In this document: positions 18,113 through 28,494 of the stretch, piece by piece
Numbering within the stretch: position 1 is the stretch's first letter
Layout of the letters: each line of letters begins with the position of its first letter
Assembly: GCF_000017185.1 (NCBI RefSeq)
Contig: NC_009635.1
Location: forward strand, 436,563-500,562
Origin: Methanococcus aeolicus Nankai-3
GTDB taxonomy: Archaea > AGJL01 > Methanococci > Methanococcales > Methanococcaceae
DNA: 64,000 nt
Direction: 5' to 3'
Notes under the pieces: generated by a model
Seen by the model: only the letters and a program-made list of their open reading frames with translations
Told to the model about the DNA's origin: nothing
Databases searched by the model: none
Translations under genes and position numbers: made by a program

Positions 18113-18886
18113 CTATTCAGATATATTTTCGCATAAATATTTTAAAGCATCCTCCTCCATAAAGTGCAAATTTCCAGTGAATATTATGCAATGTAATGGA
18201 GCTCCGAAATCATATTCCAATAAATCCCCTATTTTTCCATATACCATTTTAGGTTTTAAACTTCCCGCTCTTGCAACAACTACAACCTTTGTATCTTTAT
18301 TTAATATATTTTCATTTCTTTTTTCTTCAATTTTCAATAATACTTCAAGTCCTTCGTTTGCAGTCATAAATCGTGTGTTATGTGCCTGAATATCCAAAAG
18401 ACATAGCGTATGATATCCCATTTTTGAGTTTTCTTTTATAACATCGTAGGGGGTTTCAGGGAAATAATTTGGCTCTGGAAATACTATGGAAGTGGTTTTT
18501 CCAAATTTATATAATTGTAATCCGGTTATACCAATTGCCGAATATATAGATGGTGCATTTAATATAATTACTTCAATTCCTTTCTTTTTAGCTTCAATTG
18601 CAATATCAATATGAGTTGTTGCCACCATTGGGTCTCCTGCTGTAAGAAACATTATATCTTTATCTTTACTTTCATTAATTAACTTTTCTGTTTCTAACTC
18701 AACTTTTTCCCTATCCAATATTGTTATTTCTTTTCCAAGTGTTTCCTCTATTTTTTCTATCGTGGTGCCCGTTAAAATAGCAGTATAAAATTCTGCATAT
18801 ATTTTATCTGCCTTTTTAGCAAATTCAACTGTTTTTAGTGTTGTGTCTTTTTCATCATATAATCCTAATCCTGCCAATATAATCAT
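18113..18886 (-). CDS. dphB: Diphthine synthase
   Basis: This SAM-dependent tetrapyrrole-methylase-fold enzyme methylates the elongation factor 2 histidine-derived side chain to build diphthamide. The family motifs are present: IILAGLGLYDEKDTTLKT at the N-terminus, KADKIYAEFYTA, FLTAGDPMVATTH, NAPSIYSAIGITGLQLYKFG and VVARAGS near the C-terminus. The 257-residue length is typical for archaeal DphB. A AGGTGATATT site precedes ATG. It is monocistronic as far as visible. Confidence 0.95.
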   Translation of the reverse strand: MIILAGLGLYDEKDTTLKTVEFAKKADKIYAEFYTAILTGTTIEKIEETLGKEITILDREKVELETEKLINESKDKDIMFLTAGDPMVATTHIDIAIEAKKKGIEVIILNAPSIYSAIGITGLQLYKFGKTTSIVFPEPNYFPETPYDVIKENSKMGYHTLCLLDIQAHNTRFMTANEGLEVLLKIEEKRNENILNKDTKVVVVARAGSLKPKMVYGKIGDLLEYDFGAPLHCIIFTGNLHFMEEDALKYLCENISE

Positions 18887-19148
18887 AATATCACCTAAAT
18901 TTTTATTAATTCAATTGTTATAGTAAATTGACGAACATTTTTCATAATGTTATGTGTAAAGAGAAAACATAATTTCTCCAAATATCAATTCAATATAATT
19001 CACGGAGCTCCTGAACGCACTATATATGTTTGAATACATTATATATACATATACATATGATATATGGTGTATATTCCAGTTTGTTTATAATTATTATGCG
19101 GCATATACGCTATTATATATATTTATTTGTTAAAATGGTGATACTAAT

Positions 19149-19469
19149 ATGGCAAAAGCTACATTTGGCATAAATGAAAATATTGTTAGTTTATTATGTT
19201 ATTTAATTTGGCCAATTTCTGGGTTAGTTATATTTTTAGTTGAAAAAGAAAATAAATTTGTTAGATTCCATGCCGTGCAGTCTATTATAGTTTGGATAGC
19301 AGGTGCAATAATTACTACAATAATATCTGGAGTTGGTGATATATTGATGTTAATTTTGTGGATATTCTTGATGTATAAATCTTACAAAGGCGAATATTAT
19401 AAATTACCCTACATTGGGGATTTATCTGAAAAACTGATAAAAAAATTAATTTATAAAAATATTATTTAA
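19149..19469 (+). CDS. Small DUF4870/UPF0132 membrane protein
   Basis: The 106-residue protein has three hydrophobic segments: LLCYLIWPISGLVIFLV, SIIVWIAGAIITTIIS and ILMLILWIFLMYKSY. The VEKENKFVRFHAVQS loop between the first two is the hallmark of the DUF4870 (Tic20-like) family found in archaea and bacteria. Function is unknown. Start ATG has a GGTGATACTAAT leader. It is isolated between dphB and the release factor gene and on the opposite strand. Confidence 0.85.
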   Translation: MAKATFGINENIVSLLCYLIWPISGLVIFLVEKENKFVRFHAVQSIIVWIAGAIITTIISGVGDILMLILWIFLMYKSYKGEYYKLPYIGDLSEKLIKKLIYKNII

Positions 19470-19557
19470 TATATTATCTTTATTTTTATCTTTTTGTTAT
19501 ATTATTTTTAATATTATGAGATACACTAAAAATTAAATAAAAACCGTAGCTTCATAA

Positions 19558-19650
19558 TATATAGTTAATCTTCAATAACTGTTCCTTATCCGGCTTATTA
19601 TTAAACAAAATCTTTTTAGGATTTTATACAAAATCTTTTTAGGATTTTGT
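19558..19650. repeat. Solo end of the TATAGTCAATCTTC element plus tandem hairpin
   Basis: TATAGTTAATCTTCAATAACTGTTCC is the reverse of the right end of the element at 35453. It is followed by a tandem repeat of an ACAAAATC-TTTTTA-GGATTTT unit just before the aRF1 stop codon, which could also end transcription. Confidence 0.45.
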
Positions 19651-19654
19651 ATAT

Positions 19655-20914
19655 TTAATCTACCCTATATCTTACAATGGCACAAACGCCCTTAAAAGCC
19701 TTTAAAATTTGATGTCCTTCCTCTGTATCAGTAGATATTATTTTTAAGGTTGAATTTGATTCATCACATAATCTAGCATAGAATTCAATGATATCTTCTT
19801 CGCTGTCAATATATAGTGCCCCCTCACAGCGGGGACAGGTTTTTGTTTTTAATATTTCTTCTAATTTCAATATGTCCTCATTTTTTACGGTTTTTTCTTC
19901 AACATATTCACAATTATTACATTTTATAGTAATTCGCGAAGTATTGATGCCTTCTGTGATAATAAGAGTATCAACTGCCCCCATTTCAAGATATTTCATT
20001 ACCTCTTTTTCACCATATACGGCAAGTCCTCCGTCCTCTTTTACAAGCTCCTTAAAGAACCTCTGAACTACCTCTTTTTCCTTCATTAAATCTAAATCCC
20101 TCAATAAAGTTGAAGCTTTATCAAGGAGCTCCCTGACACCACTTTCTTCCGTATAACATAAATCAAAAGTTTCAATTATTTTTTGCTTTAACTGGTGGTG
20201 TAAATATCCTTTTTCTGCAAATTCATTTTTTGTATTTCCAGGACCGCCCAACAATAATCCGCTTAATTTTTTCTCCTCCAATAATGGAAGGAATATCTCA
20301 TTGGAATATTCTCCAATTCTAACCATAAAATGGTGTGCAGCATCATCAATTAATCGCTCCAACCTTCGAGCTGACTGCCCTCCTGCTTTAAACTTACCTG
20401 GAACTCCACTTGTTAATCTTTTAACAATGGATATGCTGTTTCCTTTTACTATTCCGATTGTGGCTTCATTTCTATCTACAAGAATTACTCCATAAATATC
20501 TTTATCTGCCATAAAGTCTTCCAATGGTTCGGTATAAAATTGAGAATCGCATCTATAAATATATGTTTTCACAGGTTCAGGCGGTTCTAAAACATAGGTC
20601 TCCATTTTTTCTGTTCCTGGACCACCTCTTGGAATCATTCCTGCAAATATAATTACTCCTTTTTCAAGTGGTTCTTTTAATAATTTTAATCTTTGCAATA
20701 TTACTTCAATTGCCGACTGGACATTTTTTTTAGTGGTTTTACTTTTGATGTTAGCTGATTGGGATATTTCTTCCCTTAAATGCTGACTTACATCTGAAAT
20801 TCTCTTTCCTTTCGGAATATACAAACTAATTAATTCTGTCCCTTTTCCTTTTTTATCTTTTAATTCTTTTAGAGCTTTTTTGAATAAATATGTCTCTGTT
20901 GAGGAATTACTCAT
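19655..20914 (-). CDS. prf1: Peptide chain release factor aRF1
   Basis: This is the class I archaeal/eukaryotic-type release factor, which recognises all three stop codons and triggers peptide release. The N-domain NIKS motif is in SANIKSKTTKK (about residue 60) and the catalytic GGQ is in KFKAGGQSARRLERL (about residue 175). A C-terminal zinc-like pair of CxxC (KCNNCEYVEE, TCPRCEG) matches archaeal aRF1. Length of 419 residues is normal. The start has a CAGGTGATTAA leader. Confidence 0.97.
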   Translation of the reverse strand: MSNSSTETYLFKKALKELKDKKGKGTELISLYIPKGKRISDVSQHLREEISQSANIKSKTTKKNVQSAIEVILQRLKLLKEPLEKGVIIFAGMIPRGGPGTEKMETYVLEPPEPVKTYIYRCDSQFYTEPLEDFMADKDIYGVILVDRNEATIGIVKGNSISIVKRLTSGVPGKFKAGGQSARRLERLIDDAAHHFMVRIGEYSNEIFLPLLEEKKLSGLLLGGPGNTKNEFAEKGYLHHQLKQKIIETFDLCYTEESGVRELLDKASTLLRDLDLMKEKEVVQRFFKELVKEDGGLAVYGEKEVMKYLEMGAVDTLIITEGINTSRITIKCNNCEYVEEKTVKNEDILKLEEILKTKTCPRCEGALYIDSEEDIIEFYARLCDESNSTLKIISTDTEEGHQILKAFKGVCAIVRYRVD

Positions 20915-21065
20915 TTAATCACCTGTAATATATTATTATTCTTAAAATTGAAAATATATGATATATTTGGAGCTCCAAATATTAATAAAAATATAAAAAT
21001 ATATTATTATAAAAATATGTGTTAAAAAATGATTTATATTTTTTATTATTTTATTTAATTATTTA

Positions 21066-23054
21066 TCATCTTAATAATTCAATAATTCTTTCCTCTATAT
21101 CTTCTTTTGGTTTGCCTGTGATACTTGCAAGTCCTTCTGCGAATATAACGGCATATTTCATTACATATTTTCTTTTCTGCTCTTCCTCTTTTTCTTTCCT
21201 AATTTTTGAAATATGTTTTTCCATGCCCCTTGCACAAATCATTAAAGCCTGTCTTATTTCGTTAAATATCTCTTCATTTTCCTCTGCACTACATGCTATT
21301 GCCTGTTTTCCTGCGGAAGTATATGGTATATGGGTAGATATTAAATTTACAAATACAGTTAATGGGACATCTTCTTCACTCCTAAGTCCGTATCTTCTCC
21401 AATTTACACTTTTTACACCACTGGTTAATCCACAGCCAGAGGTATCAAATAACAATGGGACATGGTTGGAAAATCTCATTATTTCCATCTTTCTTCCGGT
21501 ATCCCCCATTTTTCCAGCATCTCCACCATATGCCAATCCAACTTCCACAGCAAAAGGAACTCCTCCTTTGTATGTTTTAGGTTTTCTTGTTAGCGTGGTT
21601 GCAAACTCAGGATTTAGTGTAGATAATGACTTTTTTATATTTTCGTCCCCAATCGGTCTTAACCCTATTGTAGATGGTGCCATAAAGTCCATATCTTGAA
21701 TTACTCTTACTATTAACTCGGCATTCTTCCAATCCATTTTAGATGGGTTCATTTTCATTACATTTTTTATTTCATTTTTAAATCTGTCTTTTTCTTCGTT
21801 TGAAACCATTGCCATATCTATTAGCGTATTTACAAATTCGGAAGGGCTTTTAGTTATGTCCCTTGATTTCTTTTTAAATTCATCCATTAAAGAAGCATTT
21901 AAATAATTCTTTTCCGCAAATTCTATAAAGTTTTCAGGTTTCTTTTTAAAGTGTTTTTTAATCTCTTTAATGGTTTCTTCGTCAAGTTTTCCAATTAAAT
22001 AGTCCATTATTATATATTTTAAATAATGTATTTTTAAATCAGGCAAACTGTCAGGTAGCGTATTTATTATCTCCTCTATGTCAGATATTTCATTTTTATC
22101 AACATATTTGTTATATTTGCCATCTTTACCAACATATTGATTAATATTAACATTTAAATAACAATTTACTACAATATCCCAGAATGTGCTACCCCTATAA
22201 TTTTCAAGAAGTTTATCTCTTAGCATATAATCTTGGAGCTCCTTCAATCTTTTTGAAGTCATTCTTGATAATTCCCCGGTTAGCATACTAGAAATTTTTG
22301 TAAATTCTGTTCTTCTTGAAGTATATAATAATTCATCTGGTGTTAATCCATAGGGGTGTGGTTTCATTTCCTCTGGTCTATCCGGTATAATTTCCACAGT
22401 CCTATCAAATGTTATGGTCTCCTCTGGGTCTGTTAATACTATTTTAGCATGGGGCGTGGATAAACTAATCCTTCTTAAATATTCAAAAGGACCTTGTTCT
22501 CTTCTACTGTATGTTATTTCTTTAAATTCACCTTCTACTTTAATTCCCCTCCAAACTCCGTCTCTTATTTCATGATTTACTACATCTCCTTCGTTTTTTT
22601 CAACACTCATTTTTATATCCAATGTGTGGATTTTACCATCTCCTGTGGAGGTAGTAATTCTTAAAGGTTTTCCTGTGGTTATTTGGGCAAATAATAATAC
22701 ACCAGCTGCTCCAATACCTTGCTGACCTCTTGATTGTACCAGCCTATGCATCTTTGAACCTGCGAGCATTTTTCCAAATACTTTTGGAACAAATTCAGGA
22801 GGAATCCCTGGACCATTGTCCTCAACAGAAATATGATAATGGTCAGAACCCAGTTTTTTAATTGTTATGTCTATATCCGGTAAAATTTCAGCTTCTTCAC
22901 AGGCATCAAGGGAGTTTGTAATAAGCTCGTGAATTATTGTTGTCATACTTCTTAATTTTCCACTGTATCCCAACATATGCCTATTTTTCCTAAAAAATTC
23001 AGATATTGAATGTTCTTTAAATTCGTCAAATATTCCATCGCTTTCCGTTGCCAT
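21066..23054 (-). CDS. top6B: DNA topoisomerase VI subunit B
   Basis: This is the ATPase subunit of the archaeal type IIB topoisomerase. The GHKL ATP site is seen as [42 protein letters not shown] and [25 protein letters not shown] helix-two-turn-helix insert and a transducer domain follow, giving 662 residues. It should pair with Top6A encoded elsewhere, since no Spo11-like gene is adjacent. A TAATGGTGAAATC leader supports the start. Confidence 0.97.
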   Translation of the reverse strand: MATESDGIFDEFKEHSISEFFRKNRHMLGYSGKLRSMTTIIHELITNSLDACEEAEILPDIDITIKKLGSDHYHISVEDNGPGIPPEFVPKVFGKMLAGSKMHRLVQSRGQQGIGAAGVLLFAQITTGKPLRITTSTGDGKIHTLDIKMSVEKNEGDVVNHEIRDGVWRGIKVEGEFKEITYSRREQGPFEYLRRISLSTPHAKIVLTDPEETITFDRTVEIIPDRPEEMKPHPYGLTPDELLYTSRRTEFTKISSMLTGELSRMTSKRLKELQDYMLRDKLLENYRGSTFWDIVVNCYLNVNINQYVGKDGKYNKYVDKNEISDIEEIINTLPDSLPDLKIHYLKYIIMDYLIGKLDEETIKEIKKHFKKKPENFIEFAEKNYLNASLMDEFKKKSRDITKSPSEFVNTLIDMAMVSNEEKDRFKNEIKNVMKMNPSKMDWKNAELIVRVIQDMDFMAPSTIGLRPIGDENIKKSLSTLNPEFATTLTRKPKTYKGGVPFAVEVGLAYGGDAGKMGDTGRKMEIMRFSNHVPLLFDTSGCGLTSGVKSVNWRRYGLRSEEDVPLTVFVNLISTHIPYTSAGKQAIACSAEENEEIFNEIRQALMICARGMEKHISKIRKEKEEEQKRKYVMKYAVIFAEGLASITGKPKEDIEERIIELLR

Positions 23055-23102
23055 GATTTCACCATTAATTATTAAAATTAAAAAATGTTAAAAAAATATT
23101 AC

Positions 23103-23194
23103 GATAGCCAATCTTCGAACTTTTTCGCTCAATATTAAATCCAATTATTTAATTATTTAGTGCCCATTGGGACGGTTTTTGAAGATTGACTATA
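23103..23194. repeat. MITE-like element, family TATAGTCAATCTTC
   Basis: Starts GATAGCCAATCTTCGAAC and ends GACGGTTTTTGAAG then ATTGACTATA, 92 bases. The terminal bases are inverted copies. It lies between top6B and ppaC and is non-coding. Confidence 0.65.
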
Positions 23195-23324
23195 ATACAC
23201 ATAATAACTAAATAAAAATATTTTTTAAAATATATAAAGCATATATATTTACAATATATTTAAAGTATGTTGTTGAAAAAAGTAGACAAAAATAATCATA
23301 AAAAAGAGGAATTTAAAAAAATAT

Positions 23325-24245
23325 TTATTTAATATAATATTTTTCCAATGGTGGCACAACCTGTTTTTTTCTTGACATAACTCCCTCTAAAAAGGTGCTA
23401 TTATTTTCTACCGTTGTGTTAAATGCTTTTTCAAATGCTTTATTATCTCCAACTACTAAAACTTCGCTTCCCTCTTTCATTATGTCGGTTATAAGGAATA
23501 ATATTAAATCATAATTTTCTTTGAATTTTTCTTCAAGTGCTTTGTAAATGTGCTGTTTTTTTGCTTCAACTTCTGAAACATCTATTACTTCAACCTGCCC
23601 AATACCTATTTTTTTACCATTGAAATCAAAATTTTTATAATCTAATGATATTATTTCCTCAGGACTCATTTTGCCCACTGATGATTTAGCTTTAAGGAGC
23701 TCCATGCCATATTTATTTATGTCATCAATATTTGCTATTTTTGCAAGTTTTTCAGCCAATTGTTTATCTGTTTCTGTGGTTGTAGGGGATTTAAATAAAA
23801 CAGTATCTGATATAATTGCCGAAAGAAGAAGACCTGCTAAATCAGGCTTTAATTCTTTGTTTTTTCCTCCAATATATGGCATCATATTATTGAAGTATAA
23901 TTCAGATATAACCGTAGCCGTGGAACCTAATGGCTTTGAAATAAATAATATTGGTTCGCTGGTTGTCATTCCCACCTTGTGGTGGTCAATTATACCAATT
24001 AATTTTCCTTCGTCCAAATCTTCTAAACTTTGGGATTTTTCAGCATGATCTACCAAAATAAGTTCTTTTCCTTTTGCTGACTTTATTAATTCGGGTTCCA
24101 TAATTCCAAATCTTTTTAATATAAATTCAGTTTCGGGGTTGAGTTTTCCCAATCTTGCAGGAGCTCCGTCCATAAAATAAGATAAAACTATTGCCGAACA
24201 AATACTGTCTGTGTCTGGATTTGTATGTCCTGTAATATACAACAT
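23325..24245 (-). CDS. ppaC: Manganese-dependent inorganic pyrophosphatase (DHH family)
   Basis: The family II pyrophosphatase motifs are ITGHTNPDTDSICSA (metal-binding H and D residues), LVDHAEKSQ, GIIDHHKVG (the DHH signature), a DTVLFKSPTTTE segment and the C-terminal MSRKKQVVPPLE substrate loop. The 306-residue length is standard. It removes pyrophosphate made by biosynthesis. The start has a GGTGAAAAT site, and the gene stands alone between top6B and an uncharacterised gene. Confidence 0.95.
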   Translation of the reverse strand: MLYITGHTNPDTDSICSAIVLSYFMDGAPARLGKLNPETEFILKRFGIMEPELIKSAKGKELILVDHAEKSQSLEDLDEGKLIGIIDHHKVGMTTSEPILFISKPLGSTATVISELYFNNMMPYIGGKNKELKPDLAGLLLSAIISDTVLFKSPTTTETDKQLAEKLAKIANIDDINKYGMELLKAKSSVGKMSPEEIISLDYKNFDFNGKKIGIGQVEVIDVSEVEAKKQHIYKALEEKFKENYDLILFLITDIMKEGSEVLVVGDNKAFEKAFNTTVENNSTFLEGVMSRKKQVVPPLEKYYIK

Positions 24246-24377
24246 ATTTTCACCATTGATATTTTTTCTATATATTTTATATATCTCATATATTTTATAT
24301 AAAATTATAATAAATATTAATTAAATAGATAAACATACAACATATACACTATATATTATAAATATTTTGGTGATATA

Positions 24378-24791
24378 ATGGAACAATCAATACAATTCAG
24401 AGCAAAAAAAGGAAAATGGACAGTAATTAAAAAAATAAATATTGACGAAAATACAACAGATACAGAAGTTGCAAGATTATTAAATTCCATTGACGAAACA
24501 GTTAATAAAAAGGTATATGAGTTTTTACCATTTGATTTGGATAAAATTGAAGAAATTGCTAACGAAATATACGAAAAGAAAAAAGGAAAAGTTAAAGAAG
24601 AAGATATAACCAATGCACTTTTAAAATTAAAATCCCCTGCAACAACAAGAAAATTAAATGCCATAACAAAATCAAAAGAGGGAAAGGCAATTGTAAAAAT
24701 AATATTAAATAATATTGTTTTAGAAAGATTGGGTATAAAAACAAGATTAGAAACTAAATTGATAGATAAATATATGGAGAAAAATGAATAA
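24378..24791 (+). CDS. Uncharacterised archaeal protein (possibly DUF2666)
   Basis: The 137-residue soluble protein has a beta-strand start (SIQFRAKKGKWTVIKKINID) then a helical body with conserved-looking VARLLNSIDETVNKKVYEFL. It resembles methanococcal DUF2666 proteins as I remember them, but I cannot align it here. A GGTGATATA leader precedes ATG. It is convergent with mch and the two share a GGAGCTCC hairpin between their ends. Function is unknown. Confidence 0.75.
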   Translation: MEQSIQFRAKKGKWTVIKKINIDENTTDTEVARLLNSIDETVNKKVYEFLPFDLDKIEEIANEIYEKKKGKVKEEDITNALLKLKSPATTRKLNAITKSKEGKAIVKIILNNIVLERLGIKTRLETKLIDKYMEKNE

Positions 24792-24814
24792 GTAATAATC
24801 TAATTTATAAAATA

Positions 24815-24834
24815 GGGAGCTCCAAGGAGCTCCC
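24815..24834. terminator. GGAGCTCC-pair hairpin between convergent genes
   Basis: The sequence GGGAGCTCCAAGGAGCTCCC is an inverted repeat with a 9-base stem and two-base loop, built from two copies of the GGAGCTCC octamer. It sits between the convergent ends of the 24378 gene and mch, so it may terminate both. Terminator function is inferred from structure and place. Confidence 0.5.
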
Positions 24835-24857
24835 ATAAAATAAATAATAATTTTTAA

Positions 24858-25832
24858 TTATTCTAATTCTTTGTATCCTAATGATTTTTTAAGAACATCT
24901 ACATGTGGCTTTCCATAAGTTACCAATTTTCCTGTTCTCATATCATTTATTACAACAACAGCAGGAGCAAACATTCCTTTATCTATTTTATAGAAGTCGT
25001 AGTTTGCTGCTTTAAATGTTTCTAAAAATGGCTTACCGTAATCTTGTGATGAGCATGAAGGAAGTGCTTTACAAAGTGCTTCTACATCATCATTTTCATC
25101 ACTTTCTATGTAGTAGTATGTTCTACCTCCATATAATACCATATCATTTGTAGCTCCCATCATAGCCAAATCGTCTCCAATAATTGGAGCAACAGGTGCG
25201 ATTCCAGCTGCAAATTTAACTTTATTAACATCGAAGTGGAGAGCTTCAAGCATTTTATAGGTTCCGTTTTCTACAACTCTACCACTTATTTGTATTGACC
25301 CTACAAGTGATGAGGTTGGAGCTACTAAAAGATATACTTTACTTACATCTACACCACATTTTTCAGCAACAAATTCTGCAACTTCTTCATTTGGTAATTG
25401 TGATGCTTCCAAACATAAAATAGCAACATCTGCGTTGTCTTCGTAGTTTATTTCTTCGTAGGTTGCTTTTGGTATCTTTGCCAATGCTCTCGCAGGTCCT
25501 GAACCCATAGCAAAGAATTTTCCAATGTTAATTGTCCAACCTGCTTTTTGGGATCCCAATGTTGCTATTGCAGGATGTGAGGTTTTAACTTTTACACAAG
25601 GTAATACCATCTCATCGGATACGGTTCCAGCTATACTAACTCCAACATGAGCTAATCCTCCTAAACATATTTTTGTAAAGGCTTTTCCTGCCTCTATACT
25701 TCCCATAACATTTACTCCACAATCTAAAACTGTTGCCCCATTTTCTAATTTTATTACTTCAATGTTCATTTCTTCCGCTTTTTCAATCATATTTTCTACA
25801 ATTGGCAAAGATTTTAAATTTACACTTAACAT
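24858..25832 (-). CDS. mch: Methenyltetrahydromethanopterin cyclohydrolase
   Basis: This methanogenesis enzyme converts formyl-H4MPT to methenyl-H4MPT in the cytoplasm. The 324-residue protein shows the Mch-specific LENGATVLDCGVNVMGSIEAGKAFTKICLGGLAHVG and the substrate-site SHPAIATLGSQKAGW, AMGSGPARAL and APIIGDDLAMMGATNDMVLYGGRTYYY. The start has a CTGGTGAAAAA leader. Its presence is a firm mark of a methanogen (or close relative). Confidence 0.97.
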   Translation of the reverse strand: MLSVNLKSLPIVENMIEKAEEMNIEVIKLENGATVLDCGVNVMGSIEAGKAFTKICLGGLAHVGVSIAGTVSDEMVLPCVKVKTSHPAIATLGSQKAGWTINIGKFFAMGSGPARALAKIPKATYEEINYEDNADVAILCLEASQLPNEEVAEFVAEKCGVDVSKVYLLVAPTSSLVGSIQISGRVVENGTYKMLEALHFDVNKVKFAAGIAPVAPIIGDDLAMMGATNDMVLYGGRTYYYIESDENDDVEALCKALPSCSSQDYGKPFLETFKAANYDFYKIDKGMFAPAVVVINDMRTGKLVTYGKPHVDVLKKSLGYKELE

Positions 25833-25882
25833 TTTTTCACCAGTTTTATGTTATTGGATATATAATATATAGAGTATGTATT

Positions 25883-25950
25883 TATAGTAAATCTTCGGTC
25901 TTTTTCAATAAACTGTCTCAAAATCGCAAAGCGATTTTTACGATTATATA
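25883..25950. repeat. Partial MITE-like element, family TATAGTCAATCTTC
   Basis: Begins TATAGTAAATCTTCGG, then CTTTTTCAATAAACTGTCTC and a hairpin AAAATCGC-AAA-GCGATTTTT. Only the left end is present, so this copy is degenerate. It lies between mch and the MBL gene. Confidence 0.45.
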
Positions 25951-26116
25951 TTATATATTATATATGTATAAATATTTTCCATTAGAAATTTTATTATATT
26001 ATATAACATATAATATATTTTATATATTCTATTTCTATATTGTATTTATGCATTTTTTACATATTGTATATAATATTTTTATATGTTTTGATTTGATTTT
26101 CATGGTGAGAATTTAT

Positions 26117-26641
26117 ATGTTAAAAATTATTTATGATGGGATACTAATAAGAGAGGGAAATACAATAACAGAAGCCTCTTCCTCAATAGTATTTATACGG
26201 ACTAAAAAGAATAACATTATTATAGATACAGCTACAAAGGATAAAAAAGATTTAATTATAAATGAATTAAATAAATTAGGACTGACTCCCGATGACATCA
26301 CAATAGTAATAAATACCCATGACCATTGGGACCATGTAGAAAATAACGATTTATTTAAAAATGCAAAATTAATAACCTACAAAAATTATAAAGAACTAAA
26401 TAATGAAGATGAGGAAATTGAAATAGTAGAGACCCCAGGGCATACTTATGATAGTATTTCTGTAATATATGATGATTATATTGTGGCAGGAGATGCAACA
26501 CCTTTAAAAAATAATATATTGCAGGATATTGAACCAAAATTAAATGTCGATAGTGAGCTTGCAAAGAAAACATTAAAATGGATAAAAAGTTTAAAAAAGA
26601 AAATAATTACTGGACACGAAGGGGAAGTAGATTATTATTAA
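26117..26641 (+). CDS. Metallo-beta-lactamase-fold hydrolase
   Basis: The zinc-binding HxHxDH signature is present as NTHDHWDHVEN, with later ligands in VETPGHTYDS, VAGDATP and TGHEGEV, the order of class MBL hydrolases. ATG 26117 is chosen for its GGTGA site eight bases upstream and because it leads straight into the first beta-strand; upstream frame is low-complexity hydrophobic sequence that is not part of the protein. The 174-residue size is a minimal MBL domain. Substrate is unknown. Confidence 0.88.
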   Translation: MLKIIYDGILIREGNTITEASSSIVFIRTKKNNIIIDTATKDKKDLIINELNKLGLTPDDITIVINTHDHWDHVENNDLFKNAKLITYKNYKELNNEDEEIEIVETPGHTYDSISVIYDDYIVAGDATPLKNNILQDIEPKLNVDSELAKKTLKWIKSLKKKIITGHEGEVDYY

Positions 26642-26778
26642 TTGGTTATTATTAATTGATAATTAATATACTATTGTCTATCCTAAGTAGTATTTATTAA
26701 ATAGTGTGTATATTCTCAACTACTATTAAATAAAAACTTTGTATTATGTGGAACTAAATCATATAACATTATGAAATA

Positions 26779-26825
26779 ATAGAATAATAATAATAATAAT
26801 AAAATAATAAAATAATAAAATATAA
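26779..26825 (+). repeat. AATAAT microsatellite
   Basis: A run of AATAAT/AAATAATA units without other structure lies in the 240-base gap ahead of gatB; it is a simple low-complexity tract. Confidence 0.6.
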
Positions 26826-26884
26826 AACATATATTAAGAGATACAATAGAGATATAATCTATAAATTATAATTTCGGTGATTAA

Positions 26885-28294
26885 ATGGATGAAACAGTAT
26901 CAATGAAATGCGGTTTAGAAATACATGTGCAAGTAGATACAAATTCTAAATTATTTTGCACATGCCCTACAAATTACAACGAAGTAGAACCAAACACAAA
27001 TATATGTCCTGTTTGTATGGCTCACCCCGGGGCAAGACCCATGCCACCAAACAAAAAAGCAGTAGATATGGCAATAATGGTTGCCAAGATGCTTGGTTGT
27101 GAGATTGTATTGGATAAAGATATTTACTTCCAAAGAAAACACTATAATTACCCAGATTTGCCAAGCGGATACCAAAGAACTTCTGTTCCAGTTGGGGAGC
27201 ATGGTAAATTTTTAGGTGTTGGAATTACAGAGGTTCATTTGGAGGAAGACCCAGGACAATATAAACCAGATTTAGGAGTTGTAGATTATAATAGAAGTGG
27301 AACTCCACTAATAGAAATCGTATCCGACCCAGATATAAAAAGCCCAGAGGAAGCAAAAGAGTTTTTAAGACAGCTTTTGAGATTATTTAATTATATTGGA
27401 AATTTAAGGGGAGAGGGCTCTATGAGGGCTGATGTAAATATATCTGTTAATTATAATGGAGTTCAAGGCAATAGGGTAGAGGTAAAAAATGTTAATTCCA
27501 TCAAAGGAGTTTATAAAGTTTTAAAATATGAATTTATTAGGCAAAAAAACATATTAAGAAGAGGCGGAGAGATAAAAAGAGAGACTCGAGCATTTATGGA
27601 AGCTCAACTTATCACAAAAGCTATGAGAAGTAAAGAAACCGCAGACGATTACAGGCATATTCCAGACCCCGACCTTCAACCCATTGTAATAAATAAGGAA
27701 TGGGTAAAAACAGTTGAGGAAAAGATGCCAGAAACCCCAATGGACAAAGAAAAAAGATTTGTAGAGCAATATGGCATAAAATTAGAAGATGCTAAGGTTA
27801 TGGTTGCCGACCTTGCCCTTGCCGATGTTTTTGAAACTGTTGTAAGTGAATTGGGTAAGGAAAAAGAAAATATATCTCTTGCCGTGATTTGGATAAGAAA
27901 TGAATTAAGAAGGGTATTAGCATATAATAATATAGATTTCCTTGAAAGCAGATTAAAACCAGAACATATAACAGAATTAATACAGTTAATCACCGGAAAA
28001 ACCATAAGCCAAAAAATTGGTAAGAAAGTTATAGAGATTATGGTAGAAAATAAGGGAGAAAAAACACCAAAACAAATAATTAAGGAGTTAGGTTTAACAG
28101 TTATCGATTCTGAGGCCGTTCTTGAAACAGCATGTAAAGAAGCCATTGAAAATAATCCAAAAGCTGTCGATGATTATTTAACTGGAAATGAGGGGGCTCT
28201 TAACTTTGTAGTTGGTCAAGTTATGAGAGCAACCAGAGGAAGGGCACAACCAAATAAAGTTGTTGAAATATTGAAAAAATTAATAAATAAATAA
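26885..28294 (+). CDS. gatB: Asp-tRNA(Asn)/Glu-tRNA(Gln) amidotransferase subunit B
   Basis: GatB activates Asp- or Glu-tRNA for transamidation by GatA. Diagnostic segments are MKCGLEIHVQVDTNSKLFCTCP, the zinc site with NICPVCMAHPGARP, HYNYPDLPSGYQ, VHLEEDPGQ, DYNRSGTPLIEIVSDPD, and a C-terminal YqeY-like tail domain (NPKAVDDYLTGNEGALNFVVGQVMRATRGRA). Full length at 469 residues. GatA and GatC are not adjacent. The start has a TCGGTGATTAA leader. Confidence 0.97.
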   Translation: MDETVSMKCGLEIHVQVDTNSKLFCTCPTNYNEVEPNTNICPVCMAHPGARPMPPNKKAVDMAIMVAKMLGCEIVLDKDIYFQRKHYNYPDLPSGYQRTSVPVGEHGKFLGVGITEVHLEEDPGQYKPDLGVVDYNRSGTPLIEIVSDPDIKSPEEAKEFLRQLLRLFNYIGNLRGEGSMRADVNISVNYNGVQGNRVEVKNVNSIKGVYKVLKYEFIRQKNILRRGGEIKRETRAFMEAQLITKAMRSKETADDYRHIPDPDLQPIVINKEWVKTVEEKMPETPMDKEKRFVEQYGIKLEDAKVMVADLALADVFETVVSELGKEKENISLAVIWIRNELRRVLAYNNIDFLESRLKPEHITELIQLITGKTISQKIGKKVIEIMVENKGEKTPKQIIKELGLTVIDSEAVLETACKEAIENNPKAVDDYLTGNEGALNFVVGQVMRATRGRAQPNKVVEILKKLINK

Positions 28295-28420
28295 TTATTT
28301 TCTTTTTTACTTTTTTATGATTATTAACAAGGAGCTCCAATATAATCACACTCCAATATAATCACAATATAACTATTGAAATATTCGGGAGCTCCCCACC
28401 AAACCCCAATCCACACCACA

Positions 28421-28494
28421 CATAGCGTATGTTATGAACATATTTGATTAGCTTAACAAATTCCTTCGGAATTTTACTTTTGAACACACTATAA
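28421..28494. repeat. Small inverted-repeat element (ATAGTATGTTCA type)
   Basis: Ends ATAGCGTATGTT and GAACACACTAT are imperfect inverted copies, with an internal AAATTCC-TTC-GGAATTT-like hairpin. A related element lies at 30469-30527, so the two flank the aldehyde ferredoxin oxidoreductase gene. Nature (MITE relic or transcription signal) is unresolved. Confidence 0.45.

Noticed and set aside
21019-21699. Long plus-strand open frame of 226 codons inside top6B
   Set aside because: It is the mirror frame of the well-conserved top6B gene with Ser/Phe-rich antisense composition.
25733-26116. Upstream extension of the MBL hydrolase frame by about 128 residues
   Set aside because: Antisense to mch at its start, then low-complexity hydrophobic residues; the GGTGA-led ATG at 26117 explains the gene.
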